From Lewinellaceae bacterium (lineage in GTDB: Bacteria; Bacteroidota; Bacteroidia; Chitinophagales; Saprospiraceae): a stretch of 64,000 nt of DNA. The notes under the pieces are model-generated. The model saw nothing but the letters and a program-made list of their open reading frames with translations. It was not told the origin of the DNA and made no database searches. Where the stretch lies: contig JACJYO010000002.1 in assembly GCA_020636075.1 (NCBI GenBank), forward strand, positions 969,601 through 1,033,600. Reading direction: 5' to 3'. The translations under genes and the position numbers were made by a program. Position 1 is the first letter of the stretch; each line of letters begins with the position of its first letter. Below are positions 16,965 to 24,641 of the stretch, in pieces.

Positions 16965-17088
16965 CGATTTACGAGTTTCGATTGGTCCAACTTTCTGTGT
17001 GTGAGCGTCCTCGCGCATTTGAAAAAATCCGAATGAAGCGACAAACCAACCAACCCGGCAAGATGAACCAATCGTAACTCGTAAATCG
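16965..17088. repeat. Inverted repeat in 168-bp gap
   Basis: Positions 16965-16985 (cgatttacgagtttcgattg and one more base) and 17068-17088 are 21-bp inverted repeats with one mismatch. They fill the gap between the cold-shock and FKBP genes. 'gatttacgagtt' motifs also extend beyond the arms. Confidence 0.6.
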
Positions 17089-17103
17089 TAGCTCGCAAAT
17101 TAA

Positions 17104-17610
17104 TTAATGATGGTGCCCGCCAGCACCGTGCACGTGGCCATGCTCCAACTCGGCCGGATCAGCATCGCGCACCAGTTCCACGTGACCGGTAAAATACAAA
17201 TCGACACCAGCCATGGGGTGGTTAAAGTCCAATTTTACTTTTTCCAACCCAACCCAGGCCACAGTGCCCTGAAAGCGGTTGCCTTCCTGATCTGTCAGCG
17301 GGATGGAGCGGCCAACTTCGAGCAAGCCATCCGGAATTTTCCCATCCATTTCAAACATCGATTTAGGCACTTCCACCAATGCTTTTTCGTCGTATTCGCC
17401 GTATGCATCGGCAGCCTTAATGCCAAAAGCAAATTTATCGCCGGTTTTCAGGCCTTTAATATTGGATTCAAAATCGGGGATCATCATGCCAACCCCGTAA
17501 ATAAATCCCAGGGGTTCGCGGCCTTCAGTAGATTCGATTTTTTCGCCTTCGGCATTGCCTTCGGTCAACGTGTAGTGCACCAGCACTACTTTTTTTTCTT
17601 CTATAACCAT
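17104..17610 (-). CDS. SlyD-like FKBP-type peptidyl-prolyl isomerase
   Basis: The 168-aa protein (ATG at 17610) matches SlyD-type FKBPs: 'VVLVHYTLTEGNAEGEKIES' at the start, 'LGFIYGVGMMIPDFESNIKG', an insert-in-flap region in the middle ('AYGEYDEKALVEVPKSMF', 'VAWVGLEKVKLDFNHPMAG'), and a His-rich tail ('EHGHVHGAGGHHH') typical of SlyD metal binding. It would speed up prolyl isomerisation and chaperone proteins in the cytosol, perhaps with nickel handling. A TTG five codons upstream is possible but less likely. It follows the ATP-grasp gene by 60 bases on the same strand. Confidence 0.88.
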   Translation of the reverse strand: MVIEEKKVVLVHYTLTEGNAEGEKIESTEGREPLGFIYGVGMMIPDFESNIKGLKTGDKFAFGIKAADAYGEYDEKALVEVPKSMFEMDGKIPDGLLEVGRSIPLTDQEGNRFQGTVAWVGLEKVKLDFNHPMAGVDLYFTGHVELVRDADPAELEHGHVHGAGGHHH

Positions 17611-17670
17611 TTTTTGGATTTGCAATAGTGGTGAGAATAATGATGGACAAAGGTAGCCCTTTTTCCAAAT

Positions 17671-18702
17671 CTATCGGGACTCCAGGTCTTTTTTATAACG
17701 GAAGTAGCCCTGAACGAATTGCCAGGCGGCGCGGTGTGAAGTCGGCCGAATGCCGCGGTTACGTTGGGCCTTATGCAGGTCGAACAAGATTTGCCAATGG
17801 CGGTAAAAATCGCGGTATGCACGCAGGACCCCATATTGAGGGTCGTACACGTGTGCCGGCTCGGCCAAGATGCCATTCAGCTCCATGACTTGAAATGACC
17901 CTTTCAGCAAGTCTTCCAGGGAGGCGCATTTCAGATCGAAGCGCCCATACAACACCCCGTCGATCTGCCGGCAAACCTGCTCGAATACCGCTTCCAATGC
18001 GGGCTCGATCAAATGATTCCCATTCAAAAATTTGGTCCCCCGGATATGGTTGCCAATAGGCTCCAGCAACACTGCTTCGCCTGACTCGGGAATACGATCC
18101 AACAACCCGGGATTCTCTTGTTCGAAACGCTCCAGTTGGAATGCTGCACGCGGGCGAACCGCCATGAGCTGCCGAATACTGGACCGGCCATCACCAGTGA
18201 CGCTTAAAAATTCCTTGATGCAAATGGAGCTAACGCCAAAGCGTCCGTTATCCGGAAATCGGTGAAACAAAACACTCAATTCCAACGGATGCGTTAAAAA
18301 CTCCTGGATTAAAAACGGCACAGGATAGCGTTCCAAATGTTGCCTGAGCGGTCCCTCCGCTGTGAATTTTTGCACCAAAAACCCGCGTTCGCCTACATCC
18401 GGTTTGGCGACAACCGGAAAATCAAGGCCAATGGCCTGCATGGCAGCCCGGACGTTTTCGAAGGTCATGTCCGGCAAAACAAGCACTGTTTTTGGCTTGA
18501 TCAAATCCGGCACCAGTTTCAGGATGTCATGCTTGGACTCACCGACCGCACCACCCAGTGGGATAGCCGGATTGACATTACTAAAGAAAAACAAATGCCG
18601 GGCCCGCAGTGCAAACCAGCTGTAAAAAGTGTACACCGGCACATTAGCCAGCCACCAGGGGAGATACTCCCAAACAGTCCATTTTTTTAGCCAGAGGATC
18701 AA
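17671..18702 (-). CDS. ATP-grasp domain protein
   Basis: The 343-aa protein carries an ATP-grasp fold: 'LDFPVVAKPDVGERGFLVQ' (ATP-binding Lys and loop), 'VPFLIQEFLTHPLELSVLF' and a metal/ATP site near 'GRFDLKCASLEDLLKG' and 'FQVMELNGILAEP'. It resembles D-Ala-D-Ala-ligase-like or carboxylate-amine ligases, but the substrate cannot be inferred. The N-terminal 'WEYLPWWLANVPVYTFYSWF' is hydrophobic and may associate with the membrane. The start is a TTG at 18702; no in-frame ATG lies near. The gene lies 26 bases downstream of a methyltransferase, so they form a likely two-gene modification unit. Confidence 0.75.
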   Translation of the reverse strand: MILWLKKWTVWEYLPWWLANVPVYTFYSWFALRARHLFFFSNVNPAIPLGGAVGESKHDILKLVPDLIKPKTVLVLPDMTFENVRAAMQAIGLDFPVVAKPDVGERGFLVQKFTAEGPLRQHLERYPVPFLIQEFLTHPLELSVLFHRFPDNGRFGVSSICIKEFLSVTGDGRSSIRQLMAVRPRAAFQLERFEQENPGLLDRIPESGEAVLLEPIGNHIRGTKFLNGNHLIEPALEAVFEQVCRQIDGVLYGRFDLKCASLEDLLKGSFQVMELNGILAEPAHVYDPQYGVLRAYRDFYRHWQILFDLHKAQRNRGIRPTSHRAAWQFVQGYFRYKKDLESR

Positions 18703-18728
18703 TGCCTGATTGAGTGATTGAGTGAAGT

Positions 18729-19553
18729 TTAAAAATGCCAGGGTTTGCAGCGGCTTGGGAGGAGTTTAAAGTGTTGTTTGTTTTTAAAATCCGGATTGAA
18801 AAACGCAAGGCTGAGATCAAAAAGATCTACGGTCAATGTCACTTGCGGGTGTTGTTGGATTGCTTTCCAGGCAGCCGTCATTTCTGTCGACCAATAGATA
18901 TCGTCAAATACCAGCACTGTTTGCGCATGCACATGCGGCAAGCACTGCTCAAAATACTGTAACGTGGCATCTGCCCGGTGGTGCCCGTCAAAAAATACGA
19001 AATCAACCGTTTTCAAGGATTTCAGGCCTGCCGGCAAATTTTCCTGAAAAGGTCCGGTCTGCACCTGCACATTTTTATGAAGCCCCAATATTTCCAGGTT
19101 TGCTTTGGCGATATGTGCACAATCCGGGCTGCCCTCCATTGAAATGATCGTGGCCGAGCGTACGGCGGCAGCCAGATACATGGTGCCAACGCCAAGCGAA
19201 GTACCCAACTCCAGTACATGCTGCGGTTTTAGCCATTGCGCCAGGCGGAACAGCCATTGGCCTTGCCGGCTGCTGCTGGCCGCGCGTTGGACAATTTGCC
19301 GGATTGGCGCCCGCCGATGGGCGGCGTCTCCTCCCGGAGGTGCCGCGCCATAATCTGCGACGTCGATCACCAGATTACTTTGTTGCATTTTTCTTCGAAT
19401 AGCCTCCACGTCGCGAAATGCATAATACCAGCGTTGATCTTCCAAAACAGCGTTCACCAGTTCAAATACAAACGGTGAATGGACCCGGAACTTGGTGTCG
19501 GCAGCTTTGTAAAAAGCCAGAAACTGCCGGATTGGATATCCGTGTTTTTGCAA
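18729..19553 (-). CDS. Class I SAM-dependent methyltransferase (O-methyltransferase-like)
   Basis: The 274-aa protein has the Rossmann methyltransferase motif 'VLELGTSLGVGTMYLAAA' (SAM loop), the acidic 'IISMEGSPDCAHIAKANL' and the post-IV motif 'VDFVFFDGHHRADATLQYF', as in O-methyltransferase family 3 and similar enzymes. The N-terminal 'KFRVHSPFVFELVNAVLED' is typical of a Bacteroidota subgroup. No ATG precedes that conserved segment in frame, so the TTG at 19553 is taken as start. The substrate is unknown. It is followed closely by the ATP-grasp gene. Confidence 0.82.
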   Translation of the reverse strand: MQKHGYPIRQFLAFYKAADTKFRVHSPFVFELVNAVLEDQRWYYAFRDVEAIRRKMQQSNLVIDVADYGAAPPGGDAAHRRAPIRQIVQRAASSSRQGQWLFRLAQWLKPQHVLELGTSLGVGTMYLAAAVRSATIISMEGSPDCAHIAKANLEILGLHKNVQVQTGPFQENLPAGLKSLKTVDFVFFDGHHRADATLQYFEQCLPHVHAQTVLVFDDIYWSTEMTAAWKAIQQHPQVTLTVDLFDLSLAFFNPDFKNKQHFKLLPSRCKPWHF

Positions 19554-19735
19554 AACAGCGTATTCGTTGTTAAAAAATCAGGGCGGTGAAAATACGACGC
19601 TTTCTATCGCTAACAGCCAAAATGTTAAATCTCCGGGGTTTCGTGGTTAAGAAAAATTTAAACCAAACCAGCCGGAACATAGCCCCCACGACAGCCCGTT
19701 TTTAGCCTGTCATTTTCAAACAAAACACTACCAAT

Positions 19736-20272
19736 ATGACACGCATCTGCTTCTGCTCAGTCGCCCTCGGTTTGTTGCTTTTTGCCAACAACGCACAGGC
19801 TCAATCGTACAAAACCGCTGCCGGTATCCGCGTTGATAAAGGCTTCAATATCACCGTTCAACAACATATCGTGAATAACTGGACCGCTGAAGGAATCGTC
19901 CACACTTCGGTGGGCTCCGACAATCTCGGCCTTACCCTGCTGGCCGAAAAACACCAGAAAATTCTGTTTCGCGGCCTGAATTTGTACTATGGCGCCGGTG
20001 GCCACTACTACGCCCAAAACGACCCGACACAAACCGAAACAACAGTCAAAAACCACGTTTACGGTCTTTCGATGATCGGTGGCGCCGAAGTTTCCCTCGG
20101 CCGCATCAACCTGGCACTCGACTGGAAACCTGAATTGCATTTCAGCGAATCCAGCCAGCCGTTCAATTGGAATGGCGCCTCGCTTTCGGTCCGGTATATT
20201 TTTGCCAAACGCGAGAAAAAACGGATCCGCGACTGGAAGATTTTCGGTGGCGGGAAGAAAAAGAAAAAGTAA
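19736..20272 (+). CDS. Small outer-membrane beta-barrel-like protein
   Basis: This 178-aa protein has a signal peptide (MTRICFCSVALGLLLFANNAQA) and alternating strands ('YKTAAGIRVDKGFNITVQQH', 'FRGLNLYYGAGGHYY', 'NGASLSVRYIFAKREKKR') compatible with an eight-stranded barrel. The C-terminus ends in a Lys-rich tail (GGGKKKKK), unlike the usual aromatic barrel terminus. Its function is not recognised. It is a single gene with a hairpin cluster downstream. Confidence 0.6.
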   Translation: MTRICFCSVALGLLLFANNAQAQSYKTAAGIRVDKGFNITVQQHIVNNWTAEGIVHTSVGSDNLGLTLLAEKHQKILFRGLNLYYGAGGHYYAQNDPTQTETTVKNHVYGLSMIGGAEVSLGRINLALDWKPELHFSESSQPFNWNGASLSVRYIFAKREKKRIRDWKIFGGGKKKKK

Positions 20273-20313
20273 TCCCCCCCTGCAATGCCGATTCCAATGA
20301 CCGGCATTCAATT

Positions 20314-20355
20314 TTCAATAAAACGGGCTGCCTTCGGGTGGCCCGTTTTATTGAA
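20314..20355. terminator. Strong bidirectional hairpin terminator
   Basis: Perfect 15-bp arms ttcaataaaacgggc (20314-20328) and complement (20341-20355), with A and T runs inside. A weaker hairpin (aatgccg/cggcatt, 20284-20308) precedes it. They end the barrel-protein transcript 41 bases after its stop. Confidence 0.8.
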
Positions 20356-20373
20356 CACCGGTATCTTGCAGCC

Positions 20374-21294
20374 ATGGAATTTGGAAAACTTCCTTCGGTT
20401 GAGCAGGTGGATTTTAGTTTTCAGGATGATCCATCGGAAAACGCGACTGTGCTTCAAACGCGCGCAGGCATCACGACGACACCCCGGATTTACCTCGGCG
20501 CTACCGGCTACAACATGAAAGCCTGGGTAGGGCAATGGTATCCGGCCGGAACTAAATCCAAAGACTATCTGGTGGAATATGGCCGGCAGTTCAATACCAT
20601 TGAACACAATACCACCCACTACCGCATCCCCGACTCGGCAACAGTTGCTCGATGGCGCGACGAGGTTCCCACGGACTTCCGCTATTGCCCGAAAATTCCA
20701 CAGACCATCAGCCATGCACGTAACCTGGGGCTTCATGGACCTGAAATCCAACTATTTTGCGAAGCGATTGATGGACTGGATGAAAAAATGGGCTGTTGTT
20801 TTATGCAATTGCCGCCGTATTTCAGTGTTCAGGATGTGCCGGTTTTAGCCCGCTTTTTGGAACAGTTTCCATGCGACAGAACGCCGTTGGCCGTGGAGGT
20901 ACGCCATGAGTCGTTTTTCCAAAAAAATACAGCTGCCCAGGATTATTTCAATTTACTCGCAGACCAGGGTGTTGCCACAGTAATTACCGATGTTGCTGGG
21001 CGCCGCGATGTGTGCCACATGCGCCTGACAACCGACAAGGTGCTGATACGCTTTGTTGGAAACAGCCTGCACCCGACGGATCACCTGCGTGTGGAAGCCT
21101 GGGCAGAAAGGTTGCGGGATTGGTTTGTGTCCGGACTTCGCGAGGTCTATTTTTTTTGTCACGAACCCGATAATTTACTGGCGCCGGATCTAACTGTTTT
21201 TGCTGCCGCAACATTTCAAAAGGCAATGCCTACTGCCGTACTCAGAGGGCCTGAAGCATATCCTCCGCCGCCGAAACAGGGTACTTTATTTTAA
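20374..21294 (+). CDS. DUF72 family protein
   Basis: The 306-aa protein from the ATG at 20374 matches DUF72 (YecE-like TIM barrel): 'IYLGATGYNMKAWVGQWYPA' at the start, 'YGRQFNTIEHNTTHYRIPD', 'FRYCPKIPQTISHARNL', 'LAVEVRHESFF' and 'VRFVG'-like 'LIRFVGNSLHPTDH'. The enzymatic role is not established, though the conserved His/Glu set suggests a hydrolase or isomerase. The longer frame upstream passes through the terminator at 20314 and was rejected. Confidence 0.88.
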   Translation: MEFGKLPSVEQVDFSFQDDPSENATVLQTRAGITTTPRIYLGATGYNMKAWVGQWYPAGTKSKDYLVEYGRQFNTIEHNTTHYRIPDSATVARWRDEVPTDFRYCPKIPQTISHARNLGLHGPEIQLFCEAIDGLDEKMGCCFMQLPPYFSVQDVPVLARFLEQFPCDRTPLAVEVRHESFFQKNTAAQDYFNLLADQGVATVITDVAGRRDVCHMRLTTDKVLIRFVGNSLHPTDHLRVEAWAERLRDWFVSGLREVYFFCHEPDNLLAPDLTVFAAATFQKAMPTAVLRGPEAYPPPPKQGTLF

Positions 21295-21432
21295 ATTTCA
21301 GTAAAAAAATCGCGCTGTTACCCAATTCTGTACGCATTATTGCACTTTTGCTTTGTGATTGGTTAAACAGTTAACCTTGGTTTAATCCTTAAGGCAAATG
21401 CCCAAAATCTCCCAGAGTTTGCATCGACAAAA

Positions 21433-23511
21433 ATGAATTCCTTACCCTACATACACCGCGATATATCCTGGCTTTCGTTCAACTACCGGGTTTTGCAGGA
21501 GGCTATGGACCCTGCAGTTCCCCTGTTGGAACGGCTTAAATTTTTGGCCATTTACTCCTCCAATCTGGATGAATATTTCCGGATTCGGGTGGCCAATATC
21601 CGCAACCTGAAAAAAGTGGGTAAAAAAACGCAGGCAGCACTTGATTTTGTTCCCCGTGATTTATTGAAGGAAGTACACCGGATTGTCAATCAGCAACAAA
21701 CCGAGTTTTCGGATATTTTTGAGCAGCAGATTGTTCCGGAGTTGCGCAAGCATAATATTTACATGCTTCGGCGGCTTGATCTGAATGATGAGCAGAAGCA
21801 GTTTGTCGAGGGTTATTTCAACAATAACCTGCTGCCTTTCGTAATGCCGGTTTTGTTGGTAAAAGGCCGGATACGCCCTTTCCTGGCCAATGCGCATTTG
21901 TACCTGGCAGTGCATTTGATCCAGCGCAAAAACCCGGACGCCGGTAGCGAGTATGCCCTGGTGAAAATCCCCTCGGATCAATTGCCGCGATTTATTACGC
22001 TGCCTTCACAAAATGGCCGGATCAATATTATCATGCTGGACGACATCGTGCGGCACTCTGTTTCGCTGTTGTTTCCGGGTTATGAAATTCAGGATACCTA
22101 CTCGATCAAACTGACCCGCGATGCCGAGTTGTACATCGACGACGAGTTTTCGGGCGATCTGGTTCAAAAGATCAAATCGAGTCTGGCCAAACGGCAGGTA
22201 GGTCCCGCCAGTCGATTTGTTTACGATCGGGAGATGCCGGGCCACCTGCTGGATTACCTGAAAGACACCTTCGACCTTGGCAAATACGACATGTTGCCGG
22301 AAGGGCGATACCACAATAATTTTGATTTTTTCAAATTCCCGGATTTCGGACTGTATCACCTGAAAAACAAACCCTTGCCGCCACTCCCCCACCCTGTTTT
22401 ACAGGATACGGACGTTCCCTTTCAGATAATTCGGGAAAAAGATCAATTGTTGCACGTACCCTATCAGTCGTATCAATCGGTGGTCAATTTTTTTGAACAT
22501 GCGGCCAACGACCCTAAAGTGACGCATATCAAAGTAATTCAGTACCGGGTAGCGAAGCAAAGTAAAATTCTGGAAGCGTTGATGAATGCCGTCCGGCACG
22601 GCAAGCAGGTTTCGGCCTTTGTCGAAATAAAAGCCCGATTCGACGAAGCCGCGAACCTGGAATGGGGCGAAAAGCTCGATCGGGCCGGTGTGCGGGTACA
22701 TTACTCCTTCCCTGGGGTAAAGGTGCACTCCAAACTGGCTTTGATACGGCGTATTGAAGAAGGCAAACCACGCCTTTACGCTTATCTGGGCACAGGCAAC
22801 TTTCACGAAGAAACCGCACAGGTTTACTCTGATTTTGGCATTTTCACCGCCGATCCTCGGCTGACTATTGAAGTAAGCAATGTGTTTACCTTCCTGGAAA
22901 ACATTAAGCCGCCAAAAAAAGACTTTGAACACCTGTTGGTTGGAAAATTCAACCTTCGCCCCTCCTTGTACGCCCTGATTGACTATGAGATTGCGGCAGC
23001 CAAGGCTAAAAAACCGGCACATATCCTGCTCAAGACTAATAGCCTGGAGGACAAGGAAATCATCCGGAAATTGTACGAAGCATCCAGCGCAGGAGTGAAA
23101 ATCACGCTCATCATTCGAGGCATTTGCTGTCTGGTGCCAGGGCTCAAAGGTGTAAGTGAAAATATTGAGGCATTCAGTATTGTAGACCGGTACCTGGAAC
23201 ATACCCGGATTTTTATGTTTCACCACGGTGGAGAGGATCGCATCCTGTTTTCCAGCGCCGATCTGATGCAACGCAATTTGAGTTTCCGAATTGAAACGGC
23301 ATTTCCGGTGTACGATGAAGATTTGAAAAACGAGGTCCGCGAATTAGTAAAACTTCAGCTCGAAGACAATGTTAAGGCGCGCATCATTGACCCTGAAAAC
23401 CGAAATACTTACCGACGCAGCAACAGCGACATTCCCGTGCGTTCCCAAATTGAAACCTATTTCTATTTCAAACGGAAAATGGAATACCTTCCGGAGCCGG
23501 AAAAAGTGTAA
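21433..23511 (+). CDS. ppk1: Polyphosphate kinase 1
   Basis: The 692-aa protein is a full-length PPK1, which reversibly makes polyphosphate from ATP at the membrane. Domains appear in order: N-terminal helical domain ('YIHRDISWLSFNYRVLQEAM'), head domain ('LPFVMPVLLVKGRIRPFLAN'), and two phospholipase-D-like catalytic domains. The autophosphorylated His lies in 'VKVHSKLALIRR', with further landmarks 'AYLGTGNFHEETAQVYSDFG' and 'FHHGGEDRILFSSADLM'. The gene stands alone between DUF72 and the tRNA genes. The 138-base upstream gap is A+T rich and has no strict TAnnTTTG box that I could identify. Confidence 0.96.
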   Translation: MNSLPYIHRDISWLSFNYRVLQEAMDPAVPLLERLKFLAIYSSNLDEYFRIRVANIRNLKKVGKKTQAALDFVPRDLLKEVHRIVNQQQTEFSDIFEQQIVPELRKHNIYMLRRLDLNDEQKQFVEGYFNNNLLPFVMPVLLVKGRIRPFLANAHLYLAVHLIQRKNPDAGSEYALVKIPSDQLPRFITLPSQNGRINIIMLDDIVRHSVSLLFPGYEIQDTYSIKLTRDAELYIDDEFSGDLVQKIKSSLAKRQVGPASRFVYDREMPGHLLDYLKDTFDLGKYDMLPEGRYHNNFDFFKFPDFGLYHLKNKPLPPLPHPVLQDTDVPFQIIREKDQLLHVPYQSYQSVVNFFEHAANDPKVTHIKVIQYRVAKQSKILEALMNAVRHGKQVSAFVEIKARFDEAANLEWGEKLDRAGVRVHYSFPGVKVHSKLALIRRIEEGKPRLYAYLGTGNFHEETAQVYSDFGIFTADPRLTIEVSNVFTFLENIKPPKKDFEHLLVGKFNLRPSLYALIDYEIAAAKAKKPAHILLKTNSLEDKEIIRKLYEASSAGVKITLIIRGICCLVPGLKGVSENIEAFSIVDRYLEHTRIFMFHHGGEDRILFSSADLMQRNLSFRIETAFPVYDEDLKNEVRELVKLQLEDNVKARIIDPENRNTYRRSNSDIPVRSQIETYFYFKRKMEYLPEPEKV

Positions 23512-23571
23512 AACAGAAAAAAAATTGTGCTAAACGTTTGCCGGTTTACAAAGCACGCACTTATCTTTGCA

Positions 23572-23579
23572 CCCGCAAT
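23572..23579 (+). promoter_or_regulatory. -7 promoter element for tRNA-Gly
   Basis: tatctttg matches TAnnTTTG, 29 bases before the first tRNA base. A tttg at 23537-23540 is farther than the usual -33 spacing. Confidence 0.5.
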
Positions 23580-23608
23580 CAGGAACAACGGTCCCTGAAA
23601 GTTAAAAT

Positions 23609-23681
23609 GCGGAAATAGCTCAGCTGGTAGAGCGCAACCTTGCCAAGGTTGAGGTCGCGAGTTCGAATCTCGTTTTCCGCT
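23609..23681 (+). tRNA. tRNA-Gly(GCC)
   Basis: A 73-nt tRNA gene. The acceptor stem gcggaaa (23609-23615) pairs with tttccgc (23674-23680); the discriminator base is T. The D-arm 'agctcagctggtagagc', the anticodon GCC at 23642-23644 in loop 'ttgccaa', and the T-arm 'gcgagttcgaatctcgt' are all standard. CCA is not encoded. Confidence 0.95.
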
Positions 23682-23689
23682 CAAAGAAG

Positions 23690-23712
23690 CCCACGCAGTG
23701 CGTGGGTTTTTT
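23690..23712 (+). terminator. Terminator after tRNA-Gly
   Basis: A 7-bp stem cccacgc/gcgtggg with a 3-base loop is followed by a run of six T. It separates the tRNA-Gly transcript from the tRNA-Leu gene. Confidence 0.85.
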
Positions 23713-23725
23713 CGTTTTTATGGCC

Positions 23726-23733
23726 TACTTTTG
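23726..23733 (+). promoter_or_regulatory. -7 promoter element for the intron-containing tRNA-Leu
   Basis: tacttttg matches TAnnTTTG and ends 14 bases before the first base of the tRNA. Together with the upstream terminator it suggests a separate transcript. Confidence 0.5.
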
Positions 23734-23747
23734 TCGGCATTCGAACA

Positions 23748-24070
23748 GCCCGGGTGGTGGAATGGTAGACACGCAGGACTTAATGCAAAATTTGAGTACT
23801 CCTGGAGAAATTCGGGATGTAAAACCGCTTAAATTCGGGGAAACCTTCTCAACTAGTTGAATGGCAATCCCGAGCCAAGTCCTTAAATAAAGGAAAGGTG
23901 TAGAGACTTGACAGGCGGCGCCTAAGTTCCAACGTTTAATGACGGAATATGGTGAAGAGAAAGTCCAGACCACAAATTCCGGTAGCAATACCGGGAGCGG
24001 TGAAAACCGAAGTGCGTACGAAAATCCTGTGACCGTTGAGGTCGTACGGGTTCGAGTCCCGTCCCGGGCA
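23748..24070 (+). tRNA. tRNA-Leu(UAA), interrupted by a group I intron
   Basis: Exon 1 is 23748-23781 and exon 2 is 24021-24070, giving an 84-nt tRNA once spliced. The acceptor stem gcccggg (23748-23754) pairs with cccgggc (24063-24069), with discriminator A. The joined anticodon arm is agga-cttaaaa-tcct with anticodon TAA. A class II variable arm (gacc/ggtc) and the T-arm acggg-ttcgagt-cccgt are intact. The intron sits right after the first anticodon base (U34), the position used by the classic cyanobacterial and plastid tRNA-Leu introns. The encoded tRNA is complete, so this is not a pseudogene if splicing works. Confidence 0.93.
23782..24020 (+). ncRNA. Group I self-splicing intron (IC3-like) in the tRNA-Leu anticodon loop
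   Basis: The 239-nt intron has all four conserved group I elements in order: P 'aattcggggaaacc' (23832-23845), Q 'aatcccgagccaag' (23866-23879), R 'aaggtgtagagacttgaca' (23895-23913) and S 'aagagaaagtcc' (23955-23966). R and S pair to form P7. The guide segment 'gagt' (23794-23797) pairs with exon 'actt', leaving a U·G pair at the 5' splice site, and the last intron base is the expected terminal G (24020). The motifs closely resemble cyanobacterial tRNA-Leu introns as I remember them. There is no internal open reading frame. Confidence 0.92.
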
Positions 24071-24137
24071 CTTTTCAATGAGGTTGTATTAAAAGAATAA
24101 TGGCTTTTCGAAGTAATTTTTCTTTAAATACAGCCTC

Positions 24138-24596
24138 TTATTTTTTTCTGCGACGCCAAGTTTTTGTCAATGCATGACAATTTGGACAAAGTAATGTCAG
24201 GTTGCTCAGTTCGTTATTCATCCGATCTCCATCTTTATGTTCTAACTCTAAAGGAATTTTTTCCCCCATCCATTGCCTACGGTTACACCGATAGCATTTT
24301 TCTTGAAAATAGCCTTCGCGAATTAGTCGAACCCTTAATTTATGTGATTGGTAATTTGAATTTTTAACGAGATACTCTTGTATTGGTTTTTTAGGATTTG
24401 GTTTGAAGAAAAGTGCTTGATTCCAGCCTTTCCCAGTGAAATGAGATGTATTAATTTTCCATTCAGAAATTCTTCGTTTTATTGTTTGATAATTGCCCCC
24501 AGCTTCTTTTAATTCAAGTTTTGTTAGAACTTGTCTGATTGAGGTAGATATTAATACGGCATCTTCGAGCTGTTCTCTAGAATATGTATATTTCAT
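24138..24596 (-). CDS. Free-standing HNH endonuclease
   Basis: The 152-aa protein has an N-terminal helix-turn-helix-like segment ('YSREQLEDAVLISTSIRQVL'), the linker 'TSHFTGKGWNQ' common to this HNH subgroup, and a C-terminal zinc-stabilised HNH core: Cys101/Cys104 ('CYRCNRRQW'), His120 in 'LELEHKDGDRMNN', Asn132, and Cys137/Cys140/His141 ('CPNCHALTKTW'). It should bind and cut DNA in the cytosol. The gene lies 67 bases beyond the tRNA-Leu gene on the opposite strand, outside the intron. Proteins of this type are known from phages and as free-standing homing endonucleases, so a link to the intron is possible but unproven. Confidence 0.85.
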   Translation of the reverse strand: MKYTYSREQLEDAVLISTSIRQVLTKLELKEAGGNYQTIKRRISEWKINTSHFTGKGWNQALFFKPNPKKPIQEYLVKNSNYQSHKLRVRLIREGYFQEKCYRCNRRQWMGEKIPLELEHKDGDRMNNELSNLTLLCPNCHALTKTWRRRKK

Positions 24597-24641
24597 TGAT
24601 AAACTAGTTCTTTTATATCAGCCAAACGGTTCAACATATAA

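Noticed and set aside
20167..20373. 69-codon upstream extension of the DUF72 gene
   Set aside because: It runs across the end of another gene and a strong terminator; homology begins after 20374.
23748..24070. Degenerate tRNA pseudogene or tmRNA
   Set aside because: Both exons join into a full class II tRNA-Leu, and the insert has group I core motifs; no tmRNA tag-reading frame is present.
24138..24596. HNH gene as the intron-encoded homing endonuclease
   Set aside because: The intron ends at 24020 and the tRNA at 24070, so the gene is outside the intron and on the opposite strand.
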